Shown here piece after piece: positions 10,085 to 21,326 of a stretch of DNA of 64,000 bases. The notes beneath the pieces were generated by a model. It made no database searches. It was not told where the DNA came from and saw only the letters and a program-made list of their open reading frames with translations. How positions within the stretch are numbered: position 1 is the stretch's first letter; each line of letters opens with the position of its first letter. The position numbers and the translations under genes were made by a program. The stretch comes from Armatimonadota bacterium (GTDB lineage Bacteria; Armatimonadota; Fimbriimonadia; Fimbriimonadales; Fimbriimonadaceae): contig JANYCU010000055.1 in NCBI GenBank assembly GCA_025360125.1, positions 55,752-119,751 of the forward strand. Direction: 5' to 3'.

Positions 10085-10921
10085 ATGGCAAACCCAAAAG
10101 TTTGGTTCATCACAGGTTCATCGACTGGCTTCGGCCGACTTATGGTCGATGAGCTTTTGGAGAGAGGAGAAACAGTTGTGGCGACCTCCCGAAACCCAAA
10201 GCAATTAGAATCCCTTTTTTCCAATTATGACGATAAAGTTCTTCTTCCTGAACTTGACGTCACTGATCCGATCCAGTGCACAAACGCAGTTCAAATGGCT
10301 CTCGATTCCTTTGGCCGCATAGACGTACTAGTCAACAATGCTGGCTTCGGAGTATACGGCTCACTGGAAGAAGTCCCGATGGAGACCTTCCGCCAGCAAT
10401 TCGAGACCAACGTCTTCGGCGTCCTCAACGTTCTCAAAGCCGCACTCCCATCGATGAGAGCGCAGCGGAGTGGAACCATCCTCAACATCTCTAGCATCGC
10501 TGGCTGGATGTCATTCCCCGGCAGCGGTGCCTATGGCTCCTCGAAATTCGCCCTCGAGGGCCTGACTGAATCACTCGAAGCCGAACTAAGACCGCTGGGA
10601 ATCCGCACAGTCCTCATCGAACCGGGCAGTTTCCACACCAATTTTTATGGCCACAACTATCAGCGCATCGCCAACGAGATCGAGGACTATGCTGAGACAG
10701 TTGGCAAGACCCTCGAATTCTTCGACAACTTCTCCGGCAAGCAACCGGGCGACCTGCACAAGGCGGTCAACACCATGATCGATATCGCCGACCACCCCAA
10801 CCCTCCACTTCGCCTCTTACTTGGTAGCGACGCATTTGATCGCGCCATGGCCAACCTTAAGTCGGTGGAAGAGAATTTCGAAGAATGGGAATCCGTCAGC
10901 CGTAGCGCGGACAAGGACTAA
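10085..10921 (+). CDS. SDR family oxidoreductase
   Basis: TGSSTGFGR and YGSSKFALEG motifs. Confidence 0.93.
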   Translation: MANPKVWFITGSSTGFGRLMVDELLERGETVVATSRNPKQLESLFSNYDDKVLLPELDVTDPIQCTNAVQMALDSFGRIDVLVNNAGFGVYGSLEEVPMETFRQQFETNVFGVLNVLKAALPSMRAQRSGTILNISSIAGWMSFPGSGAYGSSKFALEGLTESLEAELRPLGIRTVLIEPGSFHTNFYGHNYQRIANEIEDYAETVGKTLEFFDNFSGKQPGDLHKAVNTMIDIADHPNPPLRLLLGSDAFDRAMANLKSVEENFEEWESVSRSADKD

Positions 10922-10958
10922 TCTCAATCTTCTTCGCTTCTCAGCTTCTTGGCTCGTT

Positions 10959-12302
10959 TCAATCCCTTCCGTACCGTCGCAAAACGCTCGAAAACATCTC
11001 GCATGGCTCCGGCTTAGCCAATTCATCCGTCTTCATAGGATCAAAGCGATAGTACATGCACTTGATTAACAGTGCCTCATATTTCGCTAAATCTTCGGGC
11101 TTCTCTACCTTCGCGGCATCCGCAATCGCTTGTAGAGCCGCGCTCGTCGCGCCAATATTCCCAGTATTCACTTTACGGTCCAAGAAAATCGCTTTCCCCG
11201 CTTCCGAGTGTACAAAATCGGACAAGGGGCGAACGACTTTCTGCGAACCAATCGTCACCGATACCTTATCATTCATTGGCCAGTAAACCTGACGAGCGGA
11301 TTTCAATTGGCTGGCCCGAAACGGTCGGTACATGCCCGCCCGCTGAAATGCCGCAATCAAGCGCTTATCCTTAATGATCTGGTTATTGGCGTCCGGCCCA
11401 ACCATTTCTAATTTCGTCTCAAAATCGAGTGCGACGAGTTTTTCGTCCGGTGTGACTTCAATTCCATATCGGTGGAAGTCAGCCTCAAAACCCTTCGGGT
11501 CCTCATTCTTATAATTGATCAGCGCTCGGCCCAATGATCCGCCGCCTTCTCGCAACGACGCAAATTGAATGAAGCCGACCGAAACGAATCCGGTGTCATA
11601 TGTGTTGATCGAATCAAATCCGCCTTCCAAAATCGAGACAGACTTAAACACCTTAGTGTCCGAATCGTCATATCCGCATTCTTTCAAAATGCCATCAAGC
11701 TCGGAGCTGGAAATAGTCTTGATCGATTGCCCTTCTGAATTCACACCATTGTCAAATCGATAGTAGGCGTAGCGTGGTCGCATATCGACGTTGTCGGAGT
11801 AGTTCAACGTCATGTCATCAAAGCGAACAGCAATCTTATTCGGCAGAATGTTCGCCGCAAAAACCGGAGGCTGACCAAACTTCGTGACCAACGCTGGGTC
11901 GGCTAGCTCAGGCTCAGGAACTTCGGCGGGATACTTTGGCGCGCGATGCTGATTCTTAGCGTTCAATGTCTCGGCTGCGCATGCCGCCAAATAGCGATCG
12001 CGAGCCACACGGGCATTCAGCCACTTTTCCCAGACCGCTTCCTCGTCGGTTGCCGGAGCAGGCACCTGTCCCGGAGGTGTCTTGCCGTGGCCGCGCAAAC
12101 GATTGTAGTCCCAAAACCACTTCGAACCAACCGTTGTCAAACGCACGACGTATTTGTCCGCAGGAGTAATCAGGTACCGACCGGGCTCGGCCCAAAACTG
12201 ACTAATCTGGCTCTTCTCGGAATCGGACCAAAGCACCGACTGGGCTCCGGAAACCTGAACAATTACGAATGCGAATACGCTTGCGGCCAAAGGTTTGAAC
12301 AT
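10959..12302 (-). CDS. Hypothetical secreted protein
   Basis: Long ORF with signal peptide MFKPLAASVFAFVIVQVSGAQS. Confidence 0.75.
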   Translation of the reverse strand: MFKPLAASVFAFVIVQVSGAQSVLWSDSEKSQISQFWAEPGRYLITPADKYVVRLTTVGSKWFWDYNRLRGHGKTPPGQVPAPATDEEAVWEKWLNARVARDRYLAACAAETLNAKNQHRAPKYPAEVPEPELADPALVTKFGQPPVFAANILPNKIAVRFDDMTLNYSDNVDMRPRYAYYRFDNGVNSEGQSIKTISSSELDGILKECGYDDSDTKVFKSVSILEGGFDSINTYDTGFVSVGFIQFASLREGGGSLGRALINYKNEDPKGFEADFHRYGIEVTPDEKLVALDFETKLEMVGPDANNQIIKDKRLIAAFQRAGMYRPFRASQLKSARQVYWPMNDKVSVTIGSQKVVRPLSDFVHSEAGKAIFLDRKVNTGNIGATSAALQAIADAAKVEKPEDLAKYEALLIKCMYYRFDPMKTDELAKPEPCEMFSSVLRRYGRD

Positions 12303-12304
12303 GT

Positions 12305-13678
12305 TTACACCATCAGTTTTGCTCGTTCTAAGTTTGCAACAAAATCTTCTAACATGCTTCGAACCCTTGGTCCGTCAAATGTCACCTGAGCCGGCGCCTT
12401 TTCTGGGGCGTCGAATAAGACTTCATGCAACAAGATTTCCATCATTGTTTGTAAACGTCGAGCACCAATATTGTCGGTCGTTTTATTGACTTGTTCAGCC
12501 AATCGCGCAATTTCTTCAATCGCATCTTTGGTGAACTCAACATTCACTCCTTCCACTTTCAGCAGACTCTGATACTGACGAATTAACGCGTTCTTAGGCT
12601 CCGTCAAAATCCTCGTAAAGTCAGCACCGCTCAGCGGCTCCAACATGACCCGAATCGGTAGTCGTCCCTGCAATTCTGGAATCAAGTCGCTCGGCTTCGA
12701 CATGTGAAAGGCTCCCGCCGCAACAAACAAAATGTGCTCTGTGCTCACTGGACCAAACTTCGTCTGAACCGTCGAACCCTCGATGATCGGCAACAGGTCT
12801 CGCTGCACACCCTCTCGGCTGACGTCCGGACCACTGCCGCCGCTTTTGCCCGCAACCTTGTCGATTTCGTCAATAAAGACGATTCCCGTTTGTTCTGCTC
12901 GTATCACGGCCTCACGGTGCACGCTGGGTCGGTCAATCAACTTTCCGGCTTCTTCCTCGATCAAAATGTTCATCGCTTCGGCCACCGTCGACTTTCTCAT
13001 GACCCGCTTGTTGCCAAAGGGATTGGTCAGCTGATTCATGTCAAAACCCATCTCCTCCATTCCGCCCGGAGTAAACACCTGTAGAAATGGGTTCGAAGGC
13101 TCTTCCACATCGAATTGGATCATCGCGTCGCGGTGCTCTCCCGCCTCAAGTTCCGTTCGAAGCTTCATTTTGCGAAGTTGGTCGTCAGCAGCCCGCTTCT
13201 CCCAATCAATAATCTCGTCTTCATCAGGATAAAACGTAGTCGTATTAAGCTCGTTATCCAGCAAATCGATGACGCGGTCAATCGCAAATCGTTCTGCATC
13301 TTCCTTGACCGCATCCATTCGCTCCTTCTCGACCAACCGAACCGCGGTGGCAACCAAGTCTCGAATAATCGACTCGACGTCACGCCCCACGTATCCAACC
13401 TCGGTGAATTTGGTGGCCTCAACCTTCACAAAAGGGGCCCTCGCCATCTGAGCCAATCGACGCGCAATCTCCGTCTTGCCCACGCCAGTGGGGCCAATCA
13501 TGAGGATGTTTTTGGGTTGAACGTCGTTTCGTTCCGCCTCGGGCAACTGCTGTCGGCGGTACCGGTTTCGTAGCGCAACCGCAATCGCTCGCTTGGCCGC
13601 GACTTGGCCAATAATGTATTTGTCGAGTTCGGCCACAATCTGGCTTGGGGTCAAATCTTCGACGGGAGGAACGTTCAC
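12305..13678 (-). CDS. hslU: ATP-dependent protease ATPase subunit HslU
   Basis: GPTGVGKTEIARRLA, VGYVGRDVESIIRDL, GIVFIDEIDKVA. The start is reassigned to GTG 13678 because the longer ORF adds a low-complexity LLPPLLPLPPHLSLPH N-terminus and a CATAAT box lies 6 nt upstream of the GTG. Confidence 0.93.
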   Translation of the reverse strand: MNVPPVEDLTPSQIVAELDKYIIGQVAAKRAIAVALRNRYRRQQLPEAERNDVQPKNILMIGPTGVGKTEIARRLAQMARAPFVKVEATKFTEVGYVGRDVESIIRDLVATAVRLVEKERMDAVKEDAERFAIDRVIDLLDNELNTTTFYPDEDEIIDWEKRAADDQLRKMKLRTELEAGEHRDAMIQFDVEEPSNPFLQVFTPGGMEEMGFDMNQLTNPFGNKRVMRKSTVAEAMNILIEEEAGKLIDRPSVHREAVIRAEQTGIVFIDEIDKVAGKSGGSGPDVSREGVQRDLLPIIEGSTVQTKFGPVSTEHILFVAAGAFHMSKPSDLIPELQGRLPIRVMLEPLSGADFTRILTEPKNALIRQYQSLLKVEGVNVEFTKDAIEEIARLAEQVNKTTDNIGARRLQTMMEILLHEVLFDAPEKAPAQVTFDGPRVRSMLEDFVANLERAKLMV

Positions 13679-14521
13679 AGATTCATTATGCGTGACATGA
13701 GGAAGCGAAAGATGCGGAGGAAGCGGAAGAAGCGGGGGAAGCAGTTTTCGCGATCTTTGATCCTCAAGCTCTGTGCTCAATTTACAGTCCTGGACAACGG
13801 TCATTGGCATACGTCGTTGCTCCCAACCTCGAAAAGTGGTGGATGAAAAAAATGCGGGTTAACTCGCCCTTGAACCTGACTGAAAATTAGGTCAGCATCA
13901 GTCCCGATTCGCCTCAGGCTCTCGGGATGCCGCTGAGACGGCAAAAGCGGGGGTGATGAAAAAAAGTACCCAAAGAATTTAGGCATCAGCTTTCGGCTTT
14001 CGGCTTTCGGGCTTCGGTAATAGAGGAGGATTCGTTGAGCGGTCCATGGGTGAGTGATATTGAAAAAAATGTTCCTAAAACTTTCGGGGCGCTGGCCGAA
14101 ATGCGAAGAATTGAACGGCCGTGAAAAAATTCCTTCCTAAAGTGGTTGGAAAGTGGGGTGCGCGAAAAAGTGTGCACCAAGTTTTCGGGGTGGGTTGCGT
14201 GGAGAATTCCACCAATTTTCTCGTTGATTGCGTGACGCACTATAGTATATATACGTCTACTATTTTAAAATTGTTCCGAGAAAGGGCGAGAAAGGGTTGG
14301 AAGAAGCGAGGTTTTAGGAAATTAGAAGCCAGTTCGAATTTAATGCACCCCAAAGTGAAGGGCTGGGGATCGTGGGAACGGTCCCACCTGTCTCCGCATT
14401 TCGCATAATTACAGAATTTCGTCTACTATATTGAAATACTATATCATGATGGAGCCAGCAAATAAAGACGTTTTGTCGGTGTTGGGCCGCAACTTCCCAT
14501 CTGCTAAGCTAGAAATTGCAA

Positions 14522-15313
14522 ATGGATGTGAAATACAAGTATTTCCAGCGCGTAGTTCCAGTTGCGTATTTGAACAGACCGGAAAGGGGTCAAACCAGGC
14601 CAGTATTCTTTCATTGCATCGAATTGCAATCGGCTTCCATCTCTTCATTTCTGATCAAACCTTTGCCTCGCCCGGAGTTGATGGCAAGAGAATTAATGGG
14701 AAATGCGCTAGCAAGACTCACAGGGCTTCGCACGCCAGATCCTGTAGTGGCCCTCATGGGCGAGACGATGGCCAACGAGGTCAATGACATGTTTCGAAAG
14801 ATGAATCGATTTCCAAATATGATTGCAGGACACTGCCCTGGATGCCGACAGTTTCGAGCTGGCCAGGAAAGCATGCTCATGGATATTCCGATGAGGGATG
14901 CCAAATCGGCACTTACACTTTATATTTTTGACATGCTAAGTGGCAACTCGGACAGGGTAATTCGAAATCCGAATTGCACCGTTGACAGCACTGGCTTGAT
15001 TGTTTATGATTTCGAACAATGTTTTTCTCTTGACGAGAGAGAAATGTTCGATCCGCTGCGACCTGCTTGGCTGGTAAGCAACCATGGTTTGGGCAGAACT
15101 CATATGTTCCATTCAAAGCTTGTTGGCCTGCCAGACGTAGAAACAGAAGTTAAGAGAATTCTTGGTAAATTATCGACTCGTACATTGCGTACAATTGAAA
15201 GTGAACTTCCGGACGCTTGGCGACCCGAAGCAAGTCGAATCATCGGGCATGTCAAGATGATTCGAGATCATGCCGATGATTTCATCAAGGACATTGTGGA
15301 GAGTTTGAAATGA
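14522..15313 (+). CDS. HipA-like kinase family protein
   Basis: ELMARELMGNALARLTGL..., GNSDRVIRNPN and IVYDFEQCF resemble HipA-type catalytic and metal-binding motifs. Confidence 0.75.
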   Translation: MDVKYKYFQRVVPVAYLNRPERGQTRPVFFHCIELQSASISSFLIKPLPRPELMARELMGNALARLTGLRTPDPVVALMGETMANEVNDMFRKMNRFPNMIAGHCPGCRQFRAGQESMLMDIPMRDAKSALTLYIFDMLSGNSDRVIRNPNCTVDSTGLIVYDFEQCFSLDEREMFDPLRPAWLVSNHGLGRTHMFHSKLVGLPDVETEVKRILGKLSTRTLRTIESELPDAWRPEASRIIGHVKMIRDHADDFIKDIVESLK

Positions 15314-16185
15314 GCGAATTTAAATATACATATTCTGTAATTCGCTACGTACACGACGTTTCAGTAGGCGAAAGTCTAAACGTGGGAGTCATTCTCCATT
15401 GCCGCCAACCGAACTTTGTGGGAATCGTGTACGATCGGTCTGTACGTCGATTGTCTTCAGCATTTCGGGATTTTGATGCCAGTTTGTTTCGAAGTGTCAT
15501 GCGGGATCTCGAGCGTAGCATCGACCGAATGAATACGCAAGAAGCTCTTTTCCCGGTAGCGGACGCATATGATGCAGTGCGTCAAATATGGCCCGATTAT
15601 TCGCTTAATTATCGCGGTATGCCAGCCAAACCCGGAATTTCAAACAAGCCGCTCGAGTTGACGCTCGAAATGTTGTTTGAGCAATTGGTGACGAGGCAGG
15701 CCCCTCACCGGCCGGAATTGCGATCACGAACCGACGATGAGGTGTGGCGGCGATTCAAGCACGGTCTGAGTTCTTCGGCGATTCTTCAGAAGCTAATTCC
15801 GGCAAGTGTTCACGCTTCGTCTGTCGAATTCAAATTTGATCATACTTATCAGAATGGAAAGTTGCACGTAGTGGCCCCACTTTCTTTTGACCTTCTGGAC
15901 TCTGATTCGATTCGGGATAAGGCCGTTCGCTGGCTAGGTAACGGTGAGGTCCTTAGTTCCGTTCCGGAGCTAGGAAAATTCATTTTTGTCATTGGACGGC
16001 CAAGCCAATCTGCCCGGAAGCCAGCATTTGATGCGGCAATGAAGTGGCTTGAAAGAGTGAAGCTAGACAAGGAGATTTACGAGGAAGATCAATTTGATCC
16101 TCTAGCCAAGACACTTGCTACTATGCTGTCGATGGATATTGGAAACCTAAGCGGCGGCAACAATATTAACGCGTTTTCCTCTTAG
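15310..16185 (+). CDS. DUF3037 domain protein
   Basis: YTYSVIRYVHDVSVGESLNVGVILHC is DUF3037-like; ATGA overlap with the HipA-like gene. Confidence 0.8.
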   Translation: MSEFKYTYSVIRYVHDVSVGESLNVGVILHCRQPNFVGIVYDRSVRRLSSAFRDFDASLFRSVMRDLERSIDRMNTQEALFPVADAYDAVRQIWPDYSLNYRGMPAKPGISNKPLELTLEMLFEQLVTRQAPHRPELRSRTDDEVWRRFKHGLSSSAILQKLIPASVHASSVEFKFDHTYQNGKLHVVAPLSFDLLDSDSIRDKAVRWLGNGEVLSSVPELGKFIFVIGRPSQSARKPAFDAAMKWLERVKLDKEIYEEDQFDPLAKTLATMLSMDIGNLSGGNNINAFSS

Positions 16186-16211
16186 TGGTTTTATTAGGAT
16201 CGTACCAGTGC

Positions 16212-19063
16212 CTAGCTAAGAGCGGATTGTTCGAAATTTCTCCTAAGCAATTCTGCGAGGAGATCGGACTCAGAGATGTCGACCGGAAGTCCGTAAGCGT
16301 CAGCGACAGCTTCGTCGAGTTTTTGGTGAGCCATGCGGAGCCACGCAGGTTGTTCGTTGTATAGTCTGGTCATCGTCCTGGCCGCAACTGATTTCACCAT
16401 AGCCGGATGAGGAATTCGGCGAACGTAAAAGGCCTCTGTAATCAATCCGAGCGCCAGGCTGTCGGCACCTGGAATCCATTTGTGCCAAGGGCCACCAACG
16501 GTGGCCGGAAACACAAGTGTTTCCTCTTTGGTCCATTCAATAGGATTAAGGTAGCTTTCACGCAAGTGGTCAAGCTCCGTAGCGGCTAAAGCAATCCTGG
16601 CCCTTTGCCCTTCAGTCATTTTAGGAAATGGAAACGTTTGAAAGGTACGTGTAGAATTGTAACGTGGGTCGTTACCGACGCCGAGCCTATTTCCAGTGCC
16701 TAACATCCAAAGAGTGTGAAATCTAGAAGACAAAACACCTTGGATAAAGTCTTCATCGGAGCTAATCACAATGGAACTGTGGTCCGGAGCAATCTCGGTA
16801 CTGATCCAACGAAAAAAGCGATGTTTTGATGTCTCTGGAGTCACTAGGAGCCTGGAAAAGCTTGGCGCATCCCGGGACGCGTTTCTCCCTGGCGCCACCA
16901 CTTCTCAGCGCGGGCCTTCCTTTTATTTGATGTTCGAACCGGTTTTACTTTCTCCTCCAACCAAGCGAAAGGGGATACATATTGGCTTGACTCTTCCTCG
17001 GACATCTCGGTGCCAGTATCAATTAACCAACGGCCTGCCCAGCGGGTTGCGAGATCTTTTCCGTTCCAAAGTGGTCTCAATAGATCTGAATTAGGTTTGT
17101 TGCTTGGATTAGGTTCAAGGAGCCACAAAAGTGCGACGTCGTCTGTAACATCAAAATCACCTGAAAGACAAATTCCATTGAAGGACTTTCCCAGGTTTTC
17201 TGACAGCTTCCCAGCTAACCCGAGGTCTACTTGGTTCAAAGTTGTCTGTCCAGTTAAGTCAGGCAAGATCTTGGCTACTTGGACTCCATCCAGCATTCTT
17301 GGCAAACCTGTCAAATCCTCGGAAGGGGCAAAGCAGGTGATCGCTACGCGAACTGCCGCACCCTTTTCATCGTGCCAAGGAACATCGGACCAAGCGGCAA
17401 ATATTTCGTTAGAAATGAGTGCTTGTCGTAGGACCGAGCTATTGGCACCTTTACGAATTTTGTTTGTAGAGACCAACCCGACACTCTTGGACTTGCCAGA
17501 CTCAATCGCAATGGCACCCTTTGCAAACCAATAGCAAACGAAATCTGCGCCACCTGGTACATGGCCCTTGTACTTCTTTCGTATTTCCTCGGTGTAAGAA
17601 TCACCAAGATGTTCCCTCATCACCTTGTCACCAATAAATGGAGGGTTGCCAATGATGAATTCAGCGGCTGGCCAAATAGCTTCCGTCCCATCAACGTTTA
17701 GCAGTGAGTCACGATTCTCAATTGAATCAAGAGGTTTTAAGATCGGTTTGCGTTCCACATTGAATCCATGCTCGATTTGCCATTGAAGCTCTCCTATCCA
17801 GATGGAAACCCTTGCCAGTTCGGCCGCATAAACGTTCAGCTCGATGCCTCTAAGAACGCTAGGATCAAGTTGGGGGAATTGACGTTGGAGCCCCATAGAT
17901 TCGGCCTCAAGCAACACTCTATGTTCGAGGTCCTTCAATCCTCGCAGGGCCAAATACAGGAAGTTCCCAGAGCCGCATGCCGGATCAAGCACGGTTACAT
18001 TTCGAAGGCGATCAAGGTATTTGTCAAGTGCCTCCTTCTTCTTTGCCGGGGACTTGTAGGTTTCAATTTGGACTTTGGCGATGTCCCATTCTCTCGATAA
18101 AGGTTCTAGAACTACGGGATTGACGATCCTCATGATATTTTGAGGATCGGTATAGTGGGCGCCAAGTTGGCTTCGTTTCTCTGGGTCGAGTCCGCGCTCA
18201 AAGAGAGTTCCGAGGATGCTGGGGTCGATGGCACTCCAGTCCAGTGTTGCGGCATTTCGGACGAGGTCAATTTGGGTACGAGTAAGGGGCAGAGCATCGT
18301 CATCTTCGAAGAGGCCACCATTAAACCAATCAATGGTTTGGAATCCGTGGCGGCCGCCCTTGCTCATGGCCCTAAATAGGTCGCCCGCTAAGGGTACAAA
18401 GTCTTCCGGTTTTGCCCGGGTCACGTCTAACATTTTGCTAAAAACGTGGTCACTGAGGAGTCCGGCGTCTTCGGCAAACATACAAAAGACAAGGCGATTG
18501 ACAAAGTGCGCCACACGAAGCGGCTCGTACCCTTCGTTCTGCAATTCTTGAGCCAACTTTGCAAATTCACTCGCCACCTTAGCGGTTAGTGCCGTTCGGC
18601 TTTCTCCGGTGCAGAGACTTTGGTCGCCTTGAAATACCTTTTTCAGGAATTGAAGTTTGAATGGGTCAGTGAGTTCGGACAGGTGAATTTCGTGGCGGAC
18701 AGATACGGTATTTGTCCAGTTGGTAATGACGATTATACGATTGATATCGCTCGCGACCAATAGTGGAGGGTTGTGGAGGGCGGCGGCGTATTGCTTGACT
18801 TGGACTAACGCTTTTTCGAGATCCTTATGTTTGCCCTTGTATTCCCAGGCGAAGCATCCTCTTCTCCAAACGTCGGCCCAGCCATCACCACCGCCAGTTT
18901 TGGCGGCTCCTTTTTCGAATGCATATGTTTCTCCAGTTGGATCCGCATCATGGGGTTTGGGTTCGCCGAGGAGGTCGCAAAGATCATTGAAGTGAGATTG
19001 GGCGGTTGCTCGTTCGGTTTGTGTAACCGAACTCCACTTGTCAATAAACTCCTTAGGCGACAT
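16212..19063 (-). pseudogene. MmeI-like (Type IIL/IIG) restriction-modification protein, split by a -1 frameshift
   Basis: Two consecutive ORFs (16844-19063 and 16212-16901) form one R-M polypeptide: FAWEYKGK nuclease motif, VLDPACGSGNFLYLAL (SAM) and IGNPPF (N6A MTase); collinear TRD/C-terminus continues in the other frame. Confidence 0.85.
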
Positions 19064-19114
19064 TTTGGATAGGTTATCTTATTTCAAGTCGACGATGGCC
19101 AATTTCCGACGTGG

Positions 19115-20083
19115 TTAGAGCCGATCAAATTCTGAAATGCTCATGGCGTTTCGTTGGATTCCAGGCGACTCAAAAAGAGTTAGAATTGGGGTCGACCAAT
19201 GGGTTTCAGTGCCATCTATCGCTTCGGTCGTGGTCGTTTGAAGGTGGCAAATGCTTTCTAATTTCATTGCTGATGATTTGTAGTCAAAAGTCGGTCCAAT
19301 TCGAACAAACCCTGATCCAAATAAAGCATAGGCCTGGTAATCACCATCGGGAATTGAGGAAACCTTTATGGAATCATGCCTTCGAACATAGATAGTCGCA
19401 AATTTTAGATCACTTGCCATATTCACGACTTTGACGATCGTATCCTCTGAGGCGTCATTTTTTATGGTGATTGAACATTTGCCGCTTCCGCTCTCCTGGT
19501 CGAGAATTTCGGTATCACCCCTTGTCGAGTTTTTGGGCTTGATTGGCTCCGGAATGTTTGTCGACAGGGATTCAATTGGCTTATTTTCCAATGCTTTGAA
19601 CTGCGGTTCCTTTTTGGGTTCATTATTTACTGGTTCAGTCTTGATTTGTTCAATCGGCTTGACGTCAATAGGTGTGAACTGAGGAATTGGCTTGTAGGTC
19701 TCGATTGGTGCTTTTTTAGCTAGAAACACTTCGGATGGACTTTCTGCAACAGGCTTAACGTGTGACAAATTGCTCACCACCAACACGTAAACCACGAGCA
19801 CAAGGATGCCAGCAGCCCACTTGTACGTACTCGGCAAAATACGAAACCTTGGTTTGGGCTTTAGGTTCTGAGCCTTACTCGTTTTGAATTTTTTTGATGA
19901 TGCAGTGGAAGGCCTTTTAAATGATTGATTTGGCTCTGAAGGTATTTCTCCGATAACCTCATTTCGACGTAGCCATTGGGGATGGCCACACGCCGGGCAC
20001 AAGCAAGAACCGCCAACTTCACCTTCCATTTGCCAGGTGGCAGTGCAAGGCGGTTTACCACATGATAAGTTGAACCTCGGCAT
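19115..20083 (-). CDS. Hypothetical zinc-ribbon plus single-TM protein
   Basis: N-terminal C-x5-C...CLCPACG; TM segment WAAGILVLVVYVLVVSNL; Pro/Lys-rich linker. Confidence 0.65.
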   Translation of the reverse strand: MPRFNLSCGKPPCTATWQMEGEVGGSCLCPACGHPQWLRRNEVIGEIPSEPNQSFKRPSTASSKKFKTSKAQNLKPKPRFRILPSTYKWAAGILVLVVYVLVVSNLSHVKPVAESPSEVFLAKKAPIETYKPIPQFTPIDVKPIEQIKTEPVNNEPKKEPQFKALENKPIESLSTNIPEPIKPKNSTRGDTEILDQESGSGKCSITIKNDASEDTIVKVVNMASDLKFATIYVRRHDSIKVSSIPDGDYQAYALFGSGFVRIGPTFDYKSSAMKLESICHLQTTTTEAIDGTETHWSTPILTLFESPGIQRNAMSISEFDRL

Positions 20084-20272
20084 GACTATATGGCTACGTT
20101 ACCTGACTTCACGATTTAGGGCCATAACAAGATATGTTATTTACATCAGCGACATAATGCAAGCATAACTGACAATTTGCCTATTGCTATCCAAGGAAGA
20201 ACTCCATTGTAGTTTTCTTACCAGTTTTTGAATCCTAGGTGACATACTATTCAAGGCGTTGGGGGCAACCAA

Positions 20273-21217
20273 ATGAAAATTGGAAAGCGTAAATTAGTAT
20301 CTGCGAAGAGCGTCTGGGAAAAGGAACTGAAGTTTTCAAATTGGCTGGCAAGCGAGCCTGGTCTTGAATTAATTGCCCAGGATCTTGGAATCCTGATCGA
20401 GAATGCGAAGCTTGAATCCAAGCCTGGAAATTACCCGTGCGATGTAACCGGAAATGAGGTTGGTGATCCTGACCACATTATTGTCATTGAAAACCAATTT
20501 GGGAAAACTGATCACGATCACCTCGGCAAAATTCTCACTTATGCAACATCCCATGATGCGCTTACAGGAATTTGGATTGCCGAGATAGCTTCGGACGACC
20601 ACATCAAAGCGGTTCAAAGAATCAATGAAAAGTACCATGGACTGTCGTGCTACCTAGTTGAACTTAGCGTCATTCAAATCGACGATGGACCGTATGCTCC
20701 AATCTTAAGAATTGTCTGTCAGCCCGATCTTGGAGACAAAATTAAGCGCTCAGGTCAGAGTGCGGCGGAGAAGAAGCTTCATGCTTGGCGACTAGACTTT
20801 TGGGCAGATATTCAAGCTGAAATTCGAAAAACAAATCCACCGTTTAACCTACAGAAACCCAGCACAGCCTCTTGGTCAAGTATTGCAATGGGTAGATCGA
20901 ACATTTATCTAAATATGCTGCTGACACCCAAAAACAAGAGTGTAGGACTCGAACTCTACATTAATGGTTTGAGCTGGAAAGAGTCTGCTTACAATGACCT
21001 TTTGGTCCAAAAATCCGAGATTGAGGCCGAAGTGGGCAATCTCGAGTGGATGCCTTTGCCGGATAAACGAAGTGCTCGGCTACTGTTAGAGTTCAAATTG
21101 GATCCAATAGACCCCAAGAACCGGGAAATGGTCGTTGAGTGGTTTGTTGAGAACACCGAGAGAATGTTTAATTCGCTTAAACCAAGAGTCATGGCGTTGA
21201 AGCAGCCTGAGGGTTAA
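20273..21217 (+). CDS. DUF4268-like protein (PD-(D/E)XK-type nuclease-like)
   Basis: VGDPDHIIVIENQFGKTDHDHLGKILTYATSHDALTGIWIAE pattern. Confidence 0.8.
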   Translation: MKIGKRKLVSAKSVWEKELKFSNWLASEPGLELIAQDLGILIENAKLESKPGNYPCDVTGNEVGDPDHIIVIENQFGKTDHDHLGKILTYATSHDALTGIWIAEIASDDHIKAVQRINEKYHGLSCYLVELSVIQIDDGPYAPILRIVCQPDLGDKIKRSGQSAAEKKLHAWRLDFWADIQAEIRKTNPPFNLQKPSTASWSSIAMGRSNIYLNMLLTPKNKSVGLELYINGLSWKESAYNDLLVQKSEIEAEVGNLEWMPLPDKRSARLLLEFKLDPIDPKNREMVVEWFVENTERMFNSLKPRVMALKQPEG

Positions 21218-21326
21218 TTATTCGGCGGAAGCTATTGAATTACCGCGAACCTTCTGCCCGCCAGTAAGTTTGGCTCCCAAATAGGGATTCGCCATTAGGC
21301 TAAGGGGCGGGTCTTAAGACTTCTCA

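Noticed and set aside
13679-13810. N-terminal extension of the hslU ORF
   Set aside because: Low-complexity LLPPLLPLPPHLSLPH peptide from a skewed tract; GTG at 13678 with CATAAT 6 nt upstream is a better start.
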